In this document: in pieces, positions 1 through 11,877 of the stretch
How positions within the stretch are numbered: the first letter of the stretch is position 1
Layout of the letters: the number at the start of each line of letters is the position of its first letter
Source of the DNA: Puccinellia tenuiflora
Taxonomy: Eukaryota > Streptophyta > Magnoliopsida > Poales > Poaceae
Reading direction: 5' to 3'
Length of the DNA: 64,000 nucleotides
NCBI GenBank assembly: GCA_012064385.1
Contig: QRDG01000533.1
Span: 991,429 to 1,055,428 of the forward strand
Translations under genes and position numbers: made by a program
Notes under the pieces: model-generated
The model's database searches: none
What the model saw: only the letters and a program-made list of their open reading frames with translations
What the model was told of the DNA's origin: nothing

Positions 1-3000
1 ATGCCTCTAAATGTGGTTCATAGCCTTGGTCATTGGTAAGCCTTGTCATGGTGCTCCAAGGCTCAAGTAATTGTATGCTGAGCTAGTTTATCTGTTGGAG
101 ATGTTCCCAGAATTTTGGTATATTTTCTGGAAATTGTTTTGTACTCCAAACAGAAAAAGCCATTTCTGTTTTGTTCTGGTTCACCGGAACTACCGGTCCG
201 GTGACCGGAAGTACCGGTGCCCCGTCACCTCTGTGGCGACAGTGCGCGCCACTGTCGCCATGGCCGCCCGCCCTCACCTACTCCCTCGCGCAGCAGTGTC
301 CCCCCCTAGGGTTAAGTGACCCCGTGACCCTCACCTGCTCCCCTCTCGCTCCCCACACCGTTCCCCACGAGCAGCACTCCCTAACCCTAACCCTAGATCT
401 GCCCTGCTGCTCCCCATCGCCGCCGTGGCCGCCGTGCACGCTGCTGTCGACCCCGTCCGCCCCAGCGCGATTGAAGGCCACCGTCGGCTCCGCCTCGTCC
501 TTTTCTCCCTCCACGCCGAAGGAATCGGCCGGAGCCGCCCCAATACGCCGTCGCCGCTCGTTTCCTCTCCGCCGCCGGCCGCCACCGTTCGAGCTCGATT
601 GCCGCCGCCCTCGTCCTTCCCTAGTCTCGCCGTCGAGTTCGCCGCATTGCTGGTGAGCTGCTCTTCCTCCTGGACGCCGTCGTTCTTCCCCTCTCCCTCT
701 CTAGCCCTGGGTCGCCGCGGCCGCCGTAATGACCGTAGCTCCGGCGACCAATAGGTGGCGGCGCCGCTACCCTTTGGTTCGTCGTCGCCCCGCGCGTCTG
801 GTGCGTCCACTTGCACGTCCTAGGAGTCACCCTATCGCCGAGCGCGTGCACGACGCGCGCGTGCTCACCGCGCGCGTTCCCGCCGTCGCCGAGCTCAAAT
901 TCCACGACCGGAAGTAGTGTAGTTCCGGTAACCCGGAAGTAGCAGCGGTAGTTCCGCTAGTCCCAGATTTCGGTACTGGATAGTTGCGTTCTTAAGCGGA
1001 AGTAGAACCGGAGGTGACACCGAAAGTACCGGTAAACCGGTGCTACCGGCCATTTCACCGGAAGTACCGGAAATTCTCTATTTTCGGTACTGGATATGTC
1101 GAACCACGCCCGGAACTGGAACCGGAAGTACCGGCAAACCGGAACTACCGGTCCAATTACCGGAACTTCCGGAAAACTGTGTTAAGTTTGTTTAAATCAT
1201 AACTTGTTAACCGTTAAATCAAATCCTATGAATGCTATATCTATTTGAGCAGCTTCACCAATGCAGTCCAAACATGACAATATAACATCATGATCACAAG
1301 TAAATAATTGTTGTTCTTCATAATTTGAGAAAAGGGCTTAAATTCAGATAATTAATTTAATTCGCTATTTAATCATCGGTGCTCCGAAAATAATGAATAA
1401 GGTACCAAAATGATCGGAATGACGAGCTCTATCAAATCATGTCATCTTCATGCATGTTTGAGCCACTTCTCTAATATTTTGATAATTTATAATAATAGTG
1501 GTCACTAAGATAAATACGGGGTTGTATCCCAAATAACTTCATCAATGATTTGGCTCCCCATTTTAATTGTGCCTTTAATTTATATAATGGAATCTTTGCA
1601 TCAACTTGACATGTCATCATGTGATTGAGCATTGCATCTTATGTTCGTGTGATTTATGTGTTCTTTGCTTTTCTTTGGGTATCGATAGATTCCGGAGTCG
1701 AGGGTCTCTCTACCTACCCCGACGATCAGTACTTCACGCCCGGGCAGCAAGGCAAGAGATAACCTAACCTTCTTGGCATTTTAGCATCCTATGATTTTTA
1801 TCAAATTATTTTTATCCACCATAATATTGCATGCGGTTCAAATGTCTCTTTGGTAAATATTAGAATATCCTATGAATGCATGCTCTTCCCCGAGCCAATC
1901 CCATGTATCCCTACCTATGAACCCTAGGGTTGAAGTGTTGCCCCGAGATAAAGATAGAATTAATGTGTTCATATACTTAGCTATGCTTAGCCATGCTTAG
2001 TTAAATATTTTAGTTATGTCCGTTGTTTATTTCCATAATTGTTGTTGAAGATGGAATGATGCGGACTTGGTGGATATGTGGGGTGCTTAATTAAAATGCT
2101 AAGAAGGCTTGGATGAGTTGCCCTCGGGGAGGGTGGTTTGCCTCATTCTTGCCGCCTAGGTTGAGAGTGCTTTTAGCTAGAACCAAGAACCGAGCGTGCT
2201 TCCGTTGGTGGGTGTATGGGCGCCTCGCTGACCGAATAATTTGTGAGGGGCTTGTCAAGGGTCCTCTAGTTTGCTATTTCCATTTGCGCGTGTGTGGTGT
2301 GAGTGGAAAAAGGAACGAGGATGATGGTGTGTAGGACGTGACGGTGGGGCAGGGCGCTGGGAGCGCTGAACCTGTCCTTCCGCCACTGATGGTCCTTGAG
2401 TAAGCCTCGTGCATTGTAAAGGTCTAACCGCGCGCCCGCTCACCGGTCTTCCCCGGAAGAGGACCAACTAGGTGAGCCGGACGGTACCAATGGGTAAAAT
2501 AGTACACCCCTGCAGGGATAATCTTTTCGAAAAGCCGTGTCCACGGTTATGGACAAACTCTTGGGAAAGGCGGATTAGCTCATAGATAACTTTAACCTAA
2601 TTGATATGGCAGCTAAAGGTTGCATAATCAACGTGTGATAAAGGTTCACTTCCTCGAGGGTGAGTCGAGGGGGTGCCTTGGTGGAGATGAGAGTGGTTGA
2701 TTACAAAAGGGTTCGATGAGAACCAATGATGACAAATGTTACTCTCTTACCCCTTTTAAAAAGTATTCTGAGTAGACGAATGCCATGTGTCAATTATATT
2801 TCTGTTTAAGAAACTTAGCTTTATGCAAAAGAAATACATATAAAGCTTTAGAGCCTCCGTCAGTCATTGGGCCTATATCGCCCTACTAAACTTGCGAGTA
2901 CGTCGTACTCAGTCTCTCTTTGCTGCCTCTATGATTTTGTATTTCAGAGGAGGACGACACCGAGCAACTAGGTGGGTTCTTCGTTGACGTCGACTACTAG

Positions 3001-3317
3001 TCTGGGGTTCCCAGGTGGCAGCTTGGGACCGTGGAACAAGCTGGCTGGGAAATGTTTATTGTAGGCCTCTTAGGCCATATATTTGCTTCTTGTTGTTAGA
3101 CAACACTACCCGCTTCCGCTTGATGAATTGTTGGATCGGTGATCCTTTCGCTGTGTAATATTTGTGTTCTTCTCGTTATGTGAGTTGCTATACTTTTGTG
3201 TCGTAGAGTCATGCTTTGTGCCAGTTCTGTTCCACAAGTCTCGATCTTTGTCTTATACATTGATGGTTGTGTCGGATTCATAGCCTCTCTGTATAATTCC
3301 GGGGTCGGGGCGTTACA
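1..3317 (+). repeat. 5' LTR of the Tekay-like element (left-truncated by window)
   Basis: It is nearly identical to 20790-24116 and ends in GTTACA directly before the primer-binding site. The two LTRs differ by scattered substitutions and several indels, for example about 22 extra bases in the 3' copy near 21509 and a missing GGTGAGTCGA-type stretch near 23470. The pair is therefore older than the nested element's LTR pair. Short ORFs here are not conserved coding. Confidence 0.93.
903..1165. repeat. Cluster of CCGGAAGTACCGG-type motifs in the LTR
   Basis: The sequence is dense in variants of ACCGGAAGTACCGG, CCGGAACTACCGG and GTACCGGTAAACCGG, many of them self-complementary around ACCGGT. 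A smaller cluster lies at 180-215. Copies of both clusters occur in the 3' LTR near 20970-21010 and 21715-21985. Function is unknown; the repetition suggests a regulatory or protein-binding array rather than coding sequence. Confidence 0.75.
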
Positions 3318-3320
3318 AGT

Positions 3321-3333
3321 TGGTATCAGAGCA
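3321..3333 (+). other. Primer-binding site (initiator Met tRNA) of the Tekay-like element
   Basis: TGGTATCAGAGCA starts three bases after the LTR end. It is complementary to the 3' end of plant initiator methionine tRNA, the usual primer for chromoviruses. Confidence 0.9.
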
Positions 3334-3715
3334 GGACTGCCTGTAGGAAACCCTTTCTTTTGGTCGATGTCGAGTCTAGTTCGTGAAAATTATTTTAACC
3401 TAAAAATGAGTTGTGAAAACCCTCATAGGATTCTTTTACTCCTCATCTAACTCGCTCTACTCTGATTCTTACCTCTATTTGTTTTATGCTTGGTGTCGAT
3501 GTTTAGGTTCTCGGGGTTTGGGTTCTTACCGTCCAGTTATGCCTCGAGTCCGTTATATCCGTTGATATCGCCACGATGACGTGATGTCACCGTGGTTGCC
3601 TAAATCTGTCCTTGGTGTTTATTGCTTCTTCAATATCTATATCTGCAAGGACTCAAATGATCTATCTTATCTGTCAGAATTGGTTATTAACTTGCCGTTG
3701 TTCCAATTCTTCAGG
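3334..3715 (+). other. Untranslated leader between primer site and gag
   Basis: There is no conserved coding in this stretch. It is T-rich and ends in a pyrimidine-rich run followed by CAG just before the gag ATG, which could act as a splice acceptor. An ORF opening at 3581 reads through into gag, but the protein resembles Gag only from the Met at 3716. Confidence 0.6.
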
Positions 3716-5326
3716 ATGGCTCCTACCCGTCGTGGGGAGCATAGCAGCCCTGACCCACCGCCGCCACCCTCAATGGCGGAGGTTATGATGGCTATCGAAC
3801 AAAACCGTCTGCGCAATGAGCGGTTGCTCGAGCAGCTGGTCCAGCAAGGGGCCAGGAGGAACACGGACTGCACTACCCTCAACCAATTCTTGCGGTCCCA
3901 ACCTCCTACCTTCTCTGAAGCTAAGGAGCCGCTTGATGCGGATGATTGGCTTCGGGCTATCGAGCGCAAGTTTGCCGCTCTTCATGTCCCGGCGGCGGAG
4001 CACGTCAACTTCGCCACCTACCTCCTGGAAGGAGCCGCCGGCTCTTGGTGGGAGAGCCACGTGGCAATGGTCGCCGCGGGCCATGTTGTCACGTGGGAGG
4101 AGTTCCGCACCGCCTTCCGTGCGGCGTACATCCCCAAGCCCATCCTCGAGCTCAAGAGGCGGGAGTTCCTGGACCTAACCCAGGGACGCATGGACGTCCA
4201 GTCCTATGGACGGGAGTTCAACCACCTCTCCCGTTATGCCCCTCGGGACGTGACGAATGATGAGGACAAGCAATACCTCTTCCGCAAGGGGCTCGCACCG
4301 CGTCTCCGATACGAGCTCCTACCCTTCAAGTTCACCTCCTACCAAGAGCTCTACAACCAGGCTCTCACCATGGAGCAGGGGAGGAAGGAGCTAGAGGCTT
4401 CTAAGAGGCCAGTTTCCACCGACCACCAGAGCTCCTCCTCATCTGGGGGCAAGAAGCGCAAGGTCTTCGTGCCTTTCAGCGCCGTGCCAAAGGCACCCTT
4501 CGCGCCGAAGCCCACCGGGTACCTGCCACCTCCGCCTCGCCCAGCTACTTCGACCTTGGGTGCGGCTGGAGGCGGTTTTCGACCTCGACTTCCCGCACCA
4601 CCGGGGCTCACTTGCTTCGCTTGTGGCCAGCCGGGGCACTACTCCAGGGAGTGTCCCCAGAAGGCACCGGCTCCCTCAGCACCTGCACCAGCACCCTCTA
4701 CCCCAGCCGCCAAGGCTACCACCATCGGCCGTGGCCGACTGAACCACGTCTCGGCTGAAGGCGTTGAGGAGGACCCCGGAGTTCTAATGGGTACGCTTCA
4801 AATCAATACATATCCAGCTTCAGTACTATTTGATTCTGGAGCTTCGCATTCGTTCATATCCATATCATATGCACACAACCATCAAATACCGTTTGTGATG
4901 ATGGATCCCCCGTTAGTGGTCAAGACCCCGGGTTCTAGTTGGCGTACCAATTGGATATCTCCCGATGTACAAATAGCCGTAGGGTCAGTTCCTTTTCCGT
5001 TCTCATTGATAGCCCTGAGGTCAGAGGGTATCGATGTCATTCTGGGTATGGATTGGCTGGTGAAATATCAGGCCAACCTGGATTGTGCTGCCAAGACTGT
5101 CACAGTGTTCCACCCAAGGTATGGGGAAGTGCGTTATTGGTCCCCAACTTCTGCAACTCCTTCCGCAGCCACCCCTCTTTCACCGGAGATCAGTCTTTAT
5201 TTCCTGGAAGGAATCACCCCGCCTGATATGTCTGAAGTCGCTGTGGTGTGTGATTTCCCCGATGTGTTTCCGGAGGAATTGCCCGGCATGCCACCTGATC
5301 GCAGCGTGGAGTTTGTGATTGAGTTG
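3716..5326 (+). CDS. gag-pol: Gag-protease part of the Tekay-like polyprotein, cut by an insertion
   Basis: The start is the ATG at 3716 (MAPTRRGEHSSP), after the leader. A retrotransposon Gag capsid-type region runs from about residue 70 to 230 and is followed by a Ser/Pro-rich linker. A CCHC zinc knuckle begins near residue 300 (CFACGQPGHYSREC). The aspartic protease active site DSGA is at about residue 373. Gag packages element RNA in cytoplasmic particles and the protease matures the polyprotein. The 537 codons up to 5326 are open; the ORF then runs eight residues into the inserted LTR and stops at 5341-5343. The missing pol part resumes in the same frame at 17658, after the target duplication. 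The copy was therefore intact when the insertion hit it and cannot make full polyprotein now. Confidence 0.93.
5322..5326. other. Left target-site duplication AGTTG of the nested element
   Basis: AGTTG at 5322-5326 is repeated at 17653-17657, immediately outside the two LTRs of the nested element. A perfect 5-bp duplication is the expected LTR-retrotransposon insertion signature and fixes the element's ends exactly. Confidence 0.95.
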
Positions 5327-8300
5327 TGTGGCACCCCCTTCTGACACATATCGCCAGAGAGGTGGTCGTCCCGTGCGCCAGCCCAGGATATCTGGACGCA
5401 CGTTACGACAATGCAACATAGCGAAAATATCATTACACAATCAGGCCCAAAGGGCTACAAATGGTTTACAAGGCCATCAAGGCATGACGAAATATCAAGC
5501 CAAGCATGGCTCAGGACAGAGTTTAACTGGCAGCGGAAGACGGCTATGGCAATGGCTTGGAGCGGCTCCACTCCACAGGCATCTGGCTGGGCTACTGATC
5601 CTAGCACGCTCTTGCTCCAAATCCTCGCTAAGGTGGAAGATGAATCCTCGCCAAAATCTGGCCAAAACACGAGGCCCGTGAGTACATTATTATGCACTCA
5701 GCAAGTATTGCCCCTTACTACAAACAATCCAGCAATCATGCAACAACATATACACTGTAAATAAAATCCTACAACATGGCAAGTGTACTCTAGATACATG
5801 GCATAAAAGTAGCATGGCATTGACAACCAAACATGTCATAAGCAAGCAACAGGGGTATCACCAGTACAGAGTCCAAGCCAGGTGGGGTTGGATCGTGTAC
5901 CGGCAATCATACAACGAGCTTACCTGTGACGAGTAGACGGGTGTAACAGTTGGTACCAAAACTTACAACTACTCCTGTCAACACAATCAGGCTTCCAAGC
6001 CTCTAGCCAATTCTGGCTATCAATCTAGCCAACTCTGGCTATCTCCCGGGGCATGCACGGTTGATGTTGGCTCTGGCCTAACTATAGGCTTCCAACGCAT
6101 CACACCGCCATCCCATTCACCTCACAGTAACATTCCCTGCAGCATCTTATTGTTCATTTAGTGAATTCAGGTTGTTCACTTTCTTTCAAACAATACTTAC
6201 GTTTAACCTCCGGACTCGACAAAGGACAAATAGTGTGACCGACACTGAACTGTTCCATAACCTAGGAACAAGGCTAGCTGCTAGTTTGACATACTCTCGA
6301 GAGGTTGCAGTGACCACCCATCTAGATGCACCTTACTCAGCCGGCACTTTAGGACATCATCCTTAAGTCAAACTCAGTAAGATACACATACATAACCGTT
6401 CACGCTACCCAGACACTCCTTGTATAGCTACCAGCATAACTCTATGCCTTATGACGAAGTGAATCCGGCACGTCCCCAACGGATGAGCAACGCCTAGCTC
6501 CGGAACCTTCACAAGACTAGCCCCGACCACAACTATGCAGTATCCGACTAGACTTGCCAAGTGGGTAGCATCAAAGGAGGCTTGATAGGTTACATAGGTT
6601 ACGGCCTTTCCATTTGGGGCGACAGTGGTAGTGCGTTCGATGTTCAGATTGATGGCACTATGGACTGACCCTATCGAAGTTTGGGAGGGGTGTTTCATTT
6701 AATCAAGTTTCATCATTCACATATCTAAGCAACAAAGGATTAGTCCAACACAACAACCACAATAACATAATAATATATCATCAAGCAACAAAACATTAGC
6801 AACACAATATTTCAAACAATAGATAGTTTGCATCAACCGGGCGACTGTGGCGGAGATGCCTCCGGCCGGTGCCAGCCTCAGGTTGACAAAGAAAATAAAA
6901 CAACACATTCAACCGGGCGAGGGCGGAGATGTCTCCGGCCAGTAGCAGCCACGGGTTGAGTAAGAAAGTAAAATAAAACGATTGGTTAGCGTCAACCGGG
7001 CGACTATCGTGGCGAGTCCGCCAACAAGCGTCACCACTGATCAACTGGTTGATTAGCGTCGACCGGGTGACTATCGTGGCGAGTCCGCCAACAAGCGTCA
7101 TCACAGATCAACTGGTGGATTATAACATAGGGTTTCAAACAGATGACTGTGGCGGTTCCTCCAGCCGGTGTCATCATAGATCAAATACAAAGTTGGTGAG
7201 GCATGTAGCCTCCAAACAATGAACCGAAAAGCATTCATAAGAAAGAAAGCATCCATTCCACTCGAGGGTTATCTCGACGTGGTGTCAGCAATCTTGGCAA
7301 AAAGAACCAAATGAAGAGTCAGCTCCCAAGCGTCGCAGTCCGGGTGGTCTATGCCAACCATATTTGACGGAGGGACAAGAAGCAAATAACTCTTTTGGCA
7401 AATGCCCCCAACTCCGAGGATCACGGGCCGACAATTGTCTGCACCTAGCCTCGGCGTTGAAGAAGAAGCAAACAATCAACGCATGTTTTTGTTATTTAGT
7501 TGTCAAAGCCACGCAAGTGCGAGGCGCACAGGTAATTCATACATCAATCCAATGCATACATGGATAAAGAATAAAACATGGCAGGAGTAATGCTATCAGT
7601 CCCCTATTAGGCAATAACAATAAACAGTCATGCATAAATAAATAGACAAGCATATAATACTCGGCAAGACATTAGCGTATAACAAACAACACTGCGGGAC
7701 GGCTCATAGCAAGGGGTTAGCTTGCCTTCGAAGACGGGGGGCTGCTGGGCTTGGAAAGGTCGGGGCGATTCCGTGGCGTAGGCAGCGATAGCCGCATTTA
7801 CCCGGACTCCGGATTGCACTCACACAAGGGCACCCAATATCACTATTTTGGAACAAGTTGGAATTAGTACCACTGGTTAGAGCTCGTCAAGATACAAATT
7901 CAGAAATTTGAATCACCGAAAACGGACTTACGGTTCAAAAGTGGCGAGGGTTTGAAAATTCCTGCAGCAGGAAAAGGAAAAACTGCCGCGGAAAAAAAAA
8001 ACGGACGGGCCGCAAATGGGCCACTTTCGGAATCAGGCCGGGCTGGATGCGTATTTCCTGAAATACGCCTTCCGTTCGGGAAGACGGAAAACGGAGAAGG
8101 CGCCTCCACTTAATCCTGACAGGTGGGGCCGGGCCCACCTGTGGGTCTTCCTCCCTCCTCTCCTCTCCTCCTGCCTTCCCCTTTCTCCCACAGTACCCGC
8201 GCAGGGAGCTCGGGCAAACGGCGGCACCGGCGGCCAGCGGACCGGGGCGAAGGCCGGTGACGGGGGAGGTCGCGCCGGACCTTGCCGCGCCTGGGGAAGG

Positions 8301-10024
8301 GGCCAGGGGACGGCGGGGGGACCAAGGGAACCGCCGCCTTGGTCGACGGTGGCATCGGCCACGGCGGTCGAAGGGAGGCGAGGACAGCGGTGATGAAGGT
8401 GGCTCGGTAGGCCGGCCGAGGACGACGGCGAGGTTGCTGACCTCCACCGCGCCCAAGGGTGGCTTCGGACGGAGGAGGGGACGGCCATGGTTGCGTCGTG
8501 CTCGAGCTTGACCCGCTGGGTCAGCACGGCCATGGCGAGCTGTTCACGAACTCGTTCACGGAGGGCAGCCTTTGGTCCATGGAGAGATGGGGTAGCAGCT
8601 TGGGGAGGGCTCAGGTGGGAGGGGGAGCCGGGGAGTGTGCTACCGTGAGCTCCCAAGCTTCACCGAGGGCGGCCGAGCACGAGCGTGCCGCGGCTCTCTC
8701 CCTCGACGGTTCGGAGTGGATGTAGAGGAGCGAGCTGGGGCGGCCAGAGAGGTGAAGTGAGCTCGGGGGCTGCGTGCGAGAGGGGAGGGTCGGGCTATCT
8801 TATAGCCACAGGGGAGGGGGAGGTAGGTGTGCGGCCGCTCGGCCATTACTCGTCGCCGATGTCACCCATGACATTCTCCGGCTACAGGGAGGCGATAAGG
8901 AGGAGGGGGAGAGGAGGCTGCCGTGCTGGAGGCACAGTGGTGCACGAGGCACACTGTAGCAGGTGGATTAGGCACCGTCCAAGGCAGTAAGCGGAGATTA
9001 GGTCTTGCCAAAGCGCGCGTCCCGGACGTTCGGAGCGGCATCGCCGCGTTCCCGACGACTCGGGGCACGAAACTGAAAAAGGTTTGTACCACTGGGTTCA
9101 CGAGGACAAGACCAAGACAACCGAACTGGCCACACTCAAAAACCCCACACTTCGCAACACAAAATTTTCAGAAAACCAAGGGTGCGCCAGGTGTTCGATG
9201 AAATGACAGGGGCCTTGCACATCTCAGAAAAATCCCCAAAATTCACAGTAGGTTAGGATAGGTGTAGGTAGTATGTATGTGGAATCTCAGATCAAATGGA
9301 GGCCTGGAGCTTGGTCAAATAAATTGGTGTCCAAAAATGCCCTAATGGCATGGGTATGCCAAAAGCACTTCCTCAAATAATCTTGATCTGATATTGGGTA
9401 GGTGAGGTTGTGTAGGGGATATTGTCAACTTGGCAAAGTGGCAACACCAAATGAATTTTTTAGCTAGGGGTTGCTTTGAAAATCACAATAGGCATAAAAA
9501 GGGCATTACAAAGGAAGTACCTCAAATATTGCTCAAATGAGGTTGGACCAATGGAGTGAAATGATCCGGAGGTCAAATCACGCACCTCACAAAAACTGCT
9601 GAATTTTTGGATGAGTGGAAGGTGTCTAGACAATTTCTGGATTGAAAATGGCATAATGGAGAATATGGATAAACTTGGAAATATTGCATTGGGGTATGCA
9701 ATATTTTTGGATGGATTGTCTTTGTATGAGGAGGGGAGCCTCTGGTATTTTTGGTGGAATTTTTCCAGCTTTGGAAACAGGCTTTTCTTTGGTAGGTGGA
9801 GTAAAGGGTTTTAGAGGTTCGATAAGTAGGGCTAGGGTTTTCGAGAGAAAACCCGAGCATAAAAATTATCACGGGTGTTGGAGTGGTTCAGGGACACCGG
9901 GGAGATTTTGAGAGAGAAATTCCCAAGTCAAATCATTCTCAAAAGTTTTGGAGGAACACTTAGAAAAAAAATCAGGTGTCGGAAAACACCACTAAAATTA
10001 GGGACGAAATTCTGGGGTGTTACA
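5327..10024 (-). repeat. LTR of the nested non-autonomous element (left copy, 3' LTR)
   Basis: It matches 12956-17652 with about 20 scattered mismatches and a few 1-2-base homopolymer indels. It begins TGTGGCACCCCC and ends GGGGTGTTACA. A GC-rich stretch at roughly 8100-9000 gives several overlapping long ORFs on both strands with Pro/Arg/Gly-rich translations. I regard those as composition artefacts. No gene is seen in this 4.7 kb. Confidence 0.95.
6830..7190. repeat. Imperfect tandem repeat inside the left LTR
   Basis: About five units of 66-82 bp each start near (C)AACCGGGCGACT (6834, 6910, 6992, 7058, 7136) and carry GTGGCGGAG or GTGGCGAGTCCGCC. The third and fourth units are nearly identical. 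The same array is present in the right LTR at about 14459-14819. Confidence 0.8.
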
Positions 10025-10026
10025 AA

Positions 10027-10040
10027 CCTTCCCCCCTTAA
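10027..10040 (-). other. Polypurine tract of the nested element
   Basis: On the minus strand this reads TTAAGGGGGGAAGG, next to the LTR that starts TGTAACACCCC. It primes plus-strand DNA synthesis. The perfect palindrome GAATCTCG-TCC-CGAGATTC lies just beyond it at 10044-10062. Confidence 0.85.
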
Positions 10041-10062
10041 AAAGAATCTCGTCCCGAGATTC

Positions 10063-10950
10063 GGAGACTAATAGAGATTCCCGGGGTTATACAAGATATT
10101 TCTTGTATGGTTTAATCTACCCCTATATTTAAAATATTAAAACCTTTTCTACAAAATATTAGAGCTCACCACTCAAAACGATTAACACTCAGCACGATAT
10201 TTCTAGAACAAACATTATCAAGGTGTGATACTTTTGTCCCACTTAATGCATTCTAAGGATGGCATGGCAGTGGCTCACACAACCAATCAACATAGGTTCT
10301 TTACTATGGTTAAATAACAAAATTTAAACCTATGGTTTTTAGTTCAACCAACACAAGCGTGGCAAGATCAAACAAGACCTACACACAGATCATCAACCAA
10401 CAACCAAATTTTGCAAAACAAACAGATTAGGGACATGCCAACCATATTCCCTATCTAGGGTTTTTATTTTAGAAAAGCTGCATATACATTGTCATGTATA
10501 CACAGGTTTTGAAAAAGAAAAAGGTTTCTTTTCAAGAGAAAGCATCTGTTTCGCCCAAAATTGACTTACAGACCCTGTGGGGTAGGGCCATCCCCAAAAT
10601 TATTTTGGAAAAATTTTCCCTATGAACAGAGGAGAGATGAGGGACTGATCTGTTGAGAAAAGGATAGAGGTACACAGAGGGTCATCTTCTTACTCGCAGA
10701 CATGTGGGTCCGGGGTCCACCTGTCAGTCTCCTTCTTCCTTTCTATCTTCTTCTTCCTCGCAGCATCTTCCCTCGTACCTGGCTGACTCTGAGTGCGCGA
10801 AGCACTCCTCTGCGGCACTGCTGCGCGTGCTGTCCATTGACGCGGCGGCCATCACGGCTTTGGGCACCTCGGTGGTTTCGCGCCAATTGGCCGAGCATTG
10901 CGCGGGATTCCTCTCCCTTCCCGCGTGAGGCTGAGCAGTGTGCGGCATCC
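10063..10950. other. Internal non-coding part of the nested element
   Basis: This is AT-rich sequence with no convincing ORF up to about 10690. From about 10700 it becomes GC-rich and looks like a promoter region for the plus-strand gene that follows. Short overlapping ORFs at 10702-10980 have no recognisable domain. Confidence 0.5.
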
Positions 10951-10960
10951 GAGCTTGCGG

Positions 10961-10968
10961 CTATAAAC
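10961..10968 (+). promoter_or_regulatory. TATA box of the antisense gene in the nested element
   Basis: CTATAAAC lies 38 bases before the ATG at 11006, which itself sits in a good plant context (CCACCATGGG). A start site about 30 bases downstream would leave a 5' UTR of roughly 10-15 bases. The promoter points opposite to the element's own transcription. Confidence 0.55.
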
Positions 10969-11005
10969 GGAGGTCTCTGAAATTCCTTCCTCTTCCATTA
11001 CCACC

Positions 11006-11398
11006 ATGGGTTTCCTTTCAGCCATCTTCGACGAATATTACGCGCACCGAGAGGGAGCGGGATTCTTCAAGCAGCTGTTCGTGATCGTGATCTTCTGGGT
11101 CATGGCTTCGGTGGTGGTGGCACTGCTGTATGCGGCGGTGGTTCTCTTGTTGGTGGCTCTGTACGACTGGTGGTGCGGCACTTGCGGTGATGCTGCTGCG
11201 GTGCCGGCGGTGAGCGAGCTGGCGGGGCAGGCTGCGGGAGAGCAGGTGGTGCTGCCGCAGGTGGCTGATGCAGTGGTTCCTTCGGCTGGAGGGCAGCTGG
11301 CGGCTCGTGCCATCCGTCGTCGTTGTCGCGCGGCTCGCGACCTGGCTTCAGGTGAATCAGGCTCATCTTCAGGTGATGCCACTGAGCGCGGCATGTAG
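11006..11398 (+). CDS. Small membrane protein gene antisense to the nested element
   Basis: A 130-aa ORF that I do not recognise. Residues 1-22 are mixed and polar. Residues 23-53 form one strong hydrophobic segment (QLFVIVIFWVMASVVVALLY and following), predicted to span a membrane. It is followed by DWWCGTCG, then an Ala/Val/Pro-rich tail containing a basic run (RAIRRRCRAARD) and a Ser/Gly-rich end. The ATG is in a strong context behind a TATA box. It runs opposite to the element's transcription and to the 239-aa ORF at 11878-12597. It could be a captured host gene piece or a conserved accessory gene of this family. Codon positions are GC-rich unlike the flanking AT-rich internal DNA. A chance ORF is possible but less likely given the promoter and hydrophobic helix. 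Confidence 0.5.
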   Translation: MGFLSAIFDEYYAHREGAGFFKQLFVIVIFWVMASVVVALLYAAVVLLLVALYDWWCGTCGDAAAVPAVSELAGQAAGEQVVLPQVADAVVPSAGGQLAARAIRRRCRAARDLASGESGSSSGDATERGM

Positions 11399-11877
11399 TA
11401 GGATTTTCCTGGGGTGCTCTTCTGTATCTGCACTGAGGTAGTGGGAGTGTTGTATGTTGGAGTAGAACTTGTATCCTCTGTTTCTGAAATTTTCCTTGTG
11501 TCCTGAACTCTGTGGATGTATCAAACTTGCCTTTACTGCTGATTTAGATCCAGATTTGCATTCCTGAGGTCTTCCCTGAGCTGTCACAGATCTGTTCTTG
11601 CAGCAGAGAGAATTGCAGAGGCACTAACACACAGATAGTAGAACTTGCTACTCGGGGAAAATATCATTTTAGAAAGTAATGCTTCACTTTTATGGCCCTA
11701 AAAACTTGAAACAACATGGAACAAACACTTCAACCATGCCAGATAACAAGCACACAACGGCTACTAAACACTCGACACAACACCAACACATATACAAGCA
11801 AGCATAGCAATTACAAACATTCTCACAAACTCTCAGCTACACCTCATAAGCGCTACTCCGGCTAAACTAAACGGATC
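11399..11877. other. Spacer between two convergent ORFs of the nested element
   Basis: It is mildly AT-rich with no supported ORF. It presumably holds the 3' ends of both the plus-strand 130-aa gene and the minus-strand 239-aa ORF. Simple sequence rich in CAACA/ACACA occurs near 11730-11830. Confidence 0.4.

Noticed and set aside
171..917. ORFs on both strands of the Tekay-type LTR (and at 20924-21729)
   Set aside because: GC-rich, Pro/Ala/Arg-rich LTR sequence. The frames differ between the two LTR copies because of indels.
8016..9201. Many overlapping long ORFs on both strands of the nested element's LTR, repeated at about 15660-16828
   Set aside because: They lie in GC-rich LTR sequence, have Pro/Arg/Gly-rich translations with no domain, occur in all frames, and carry no sign of a preferred frame.
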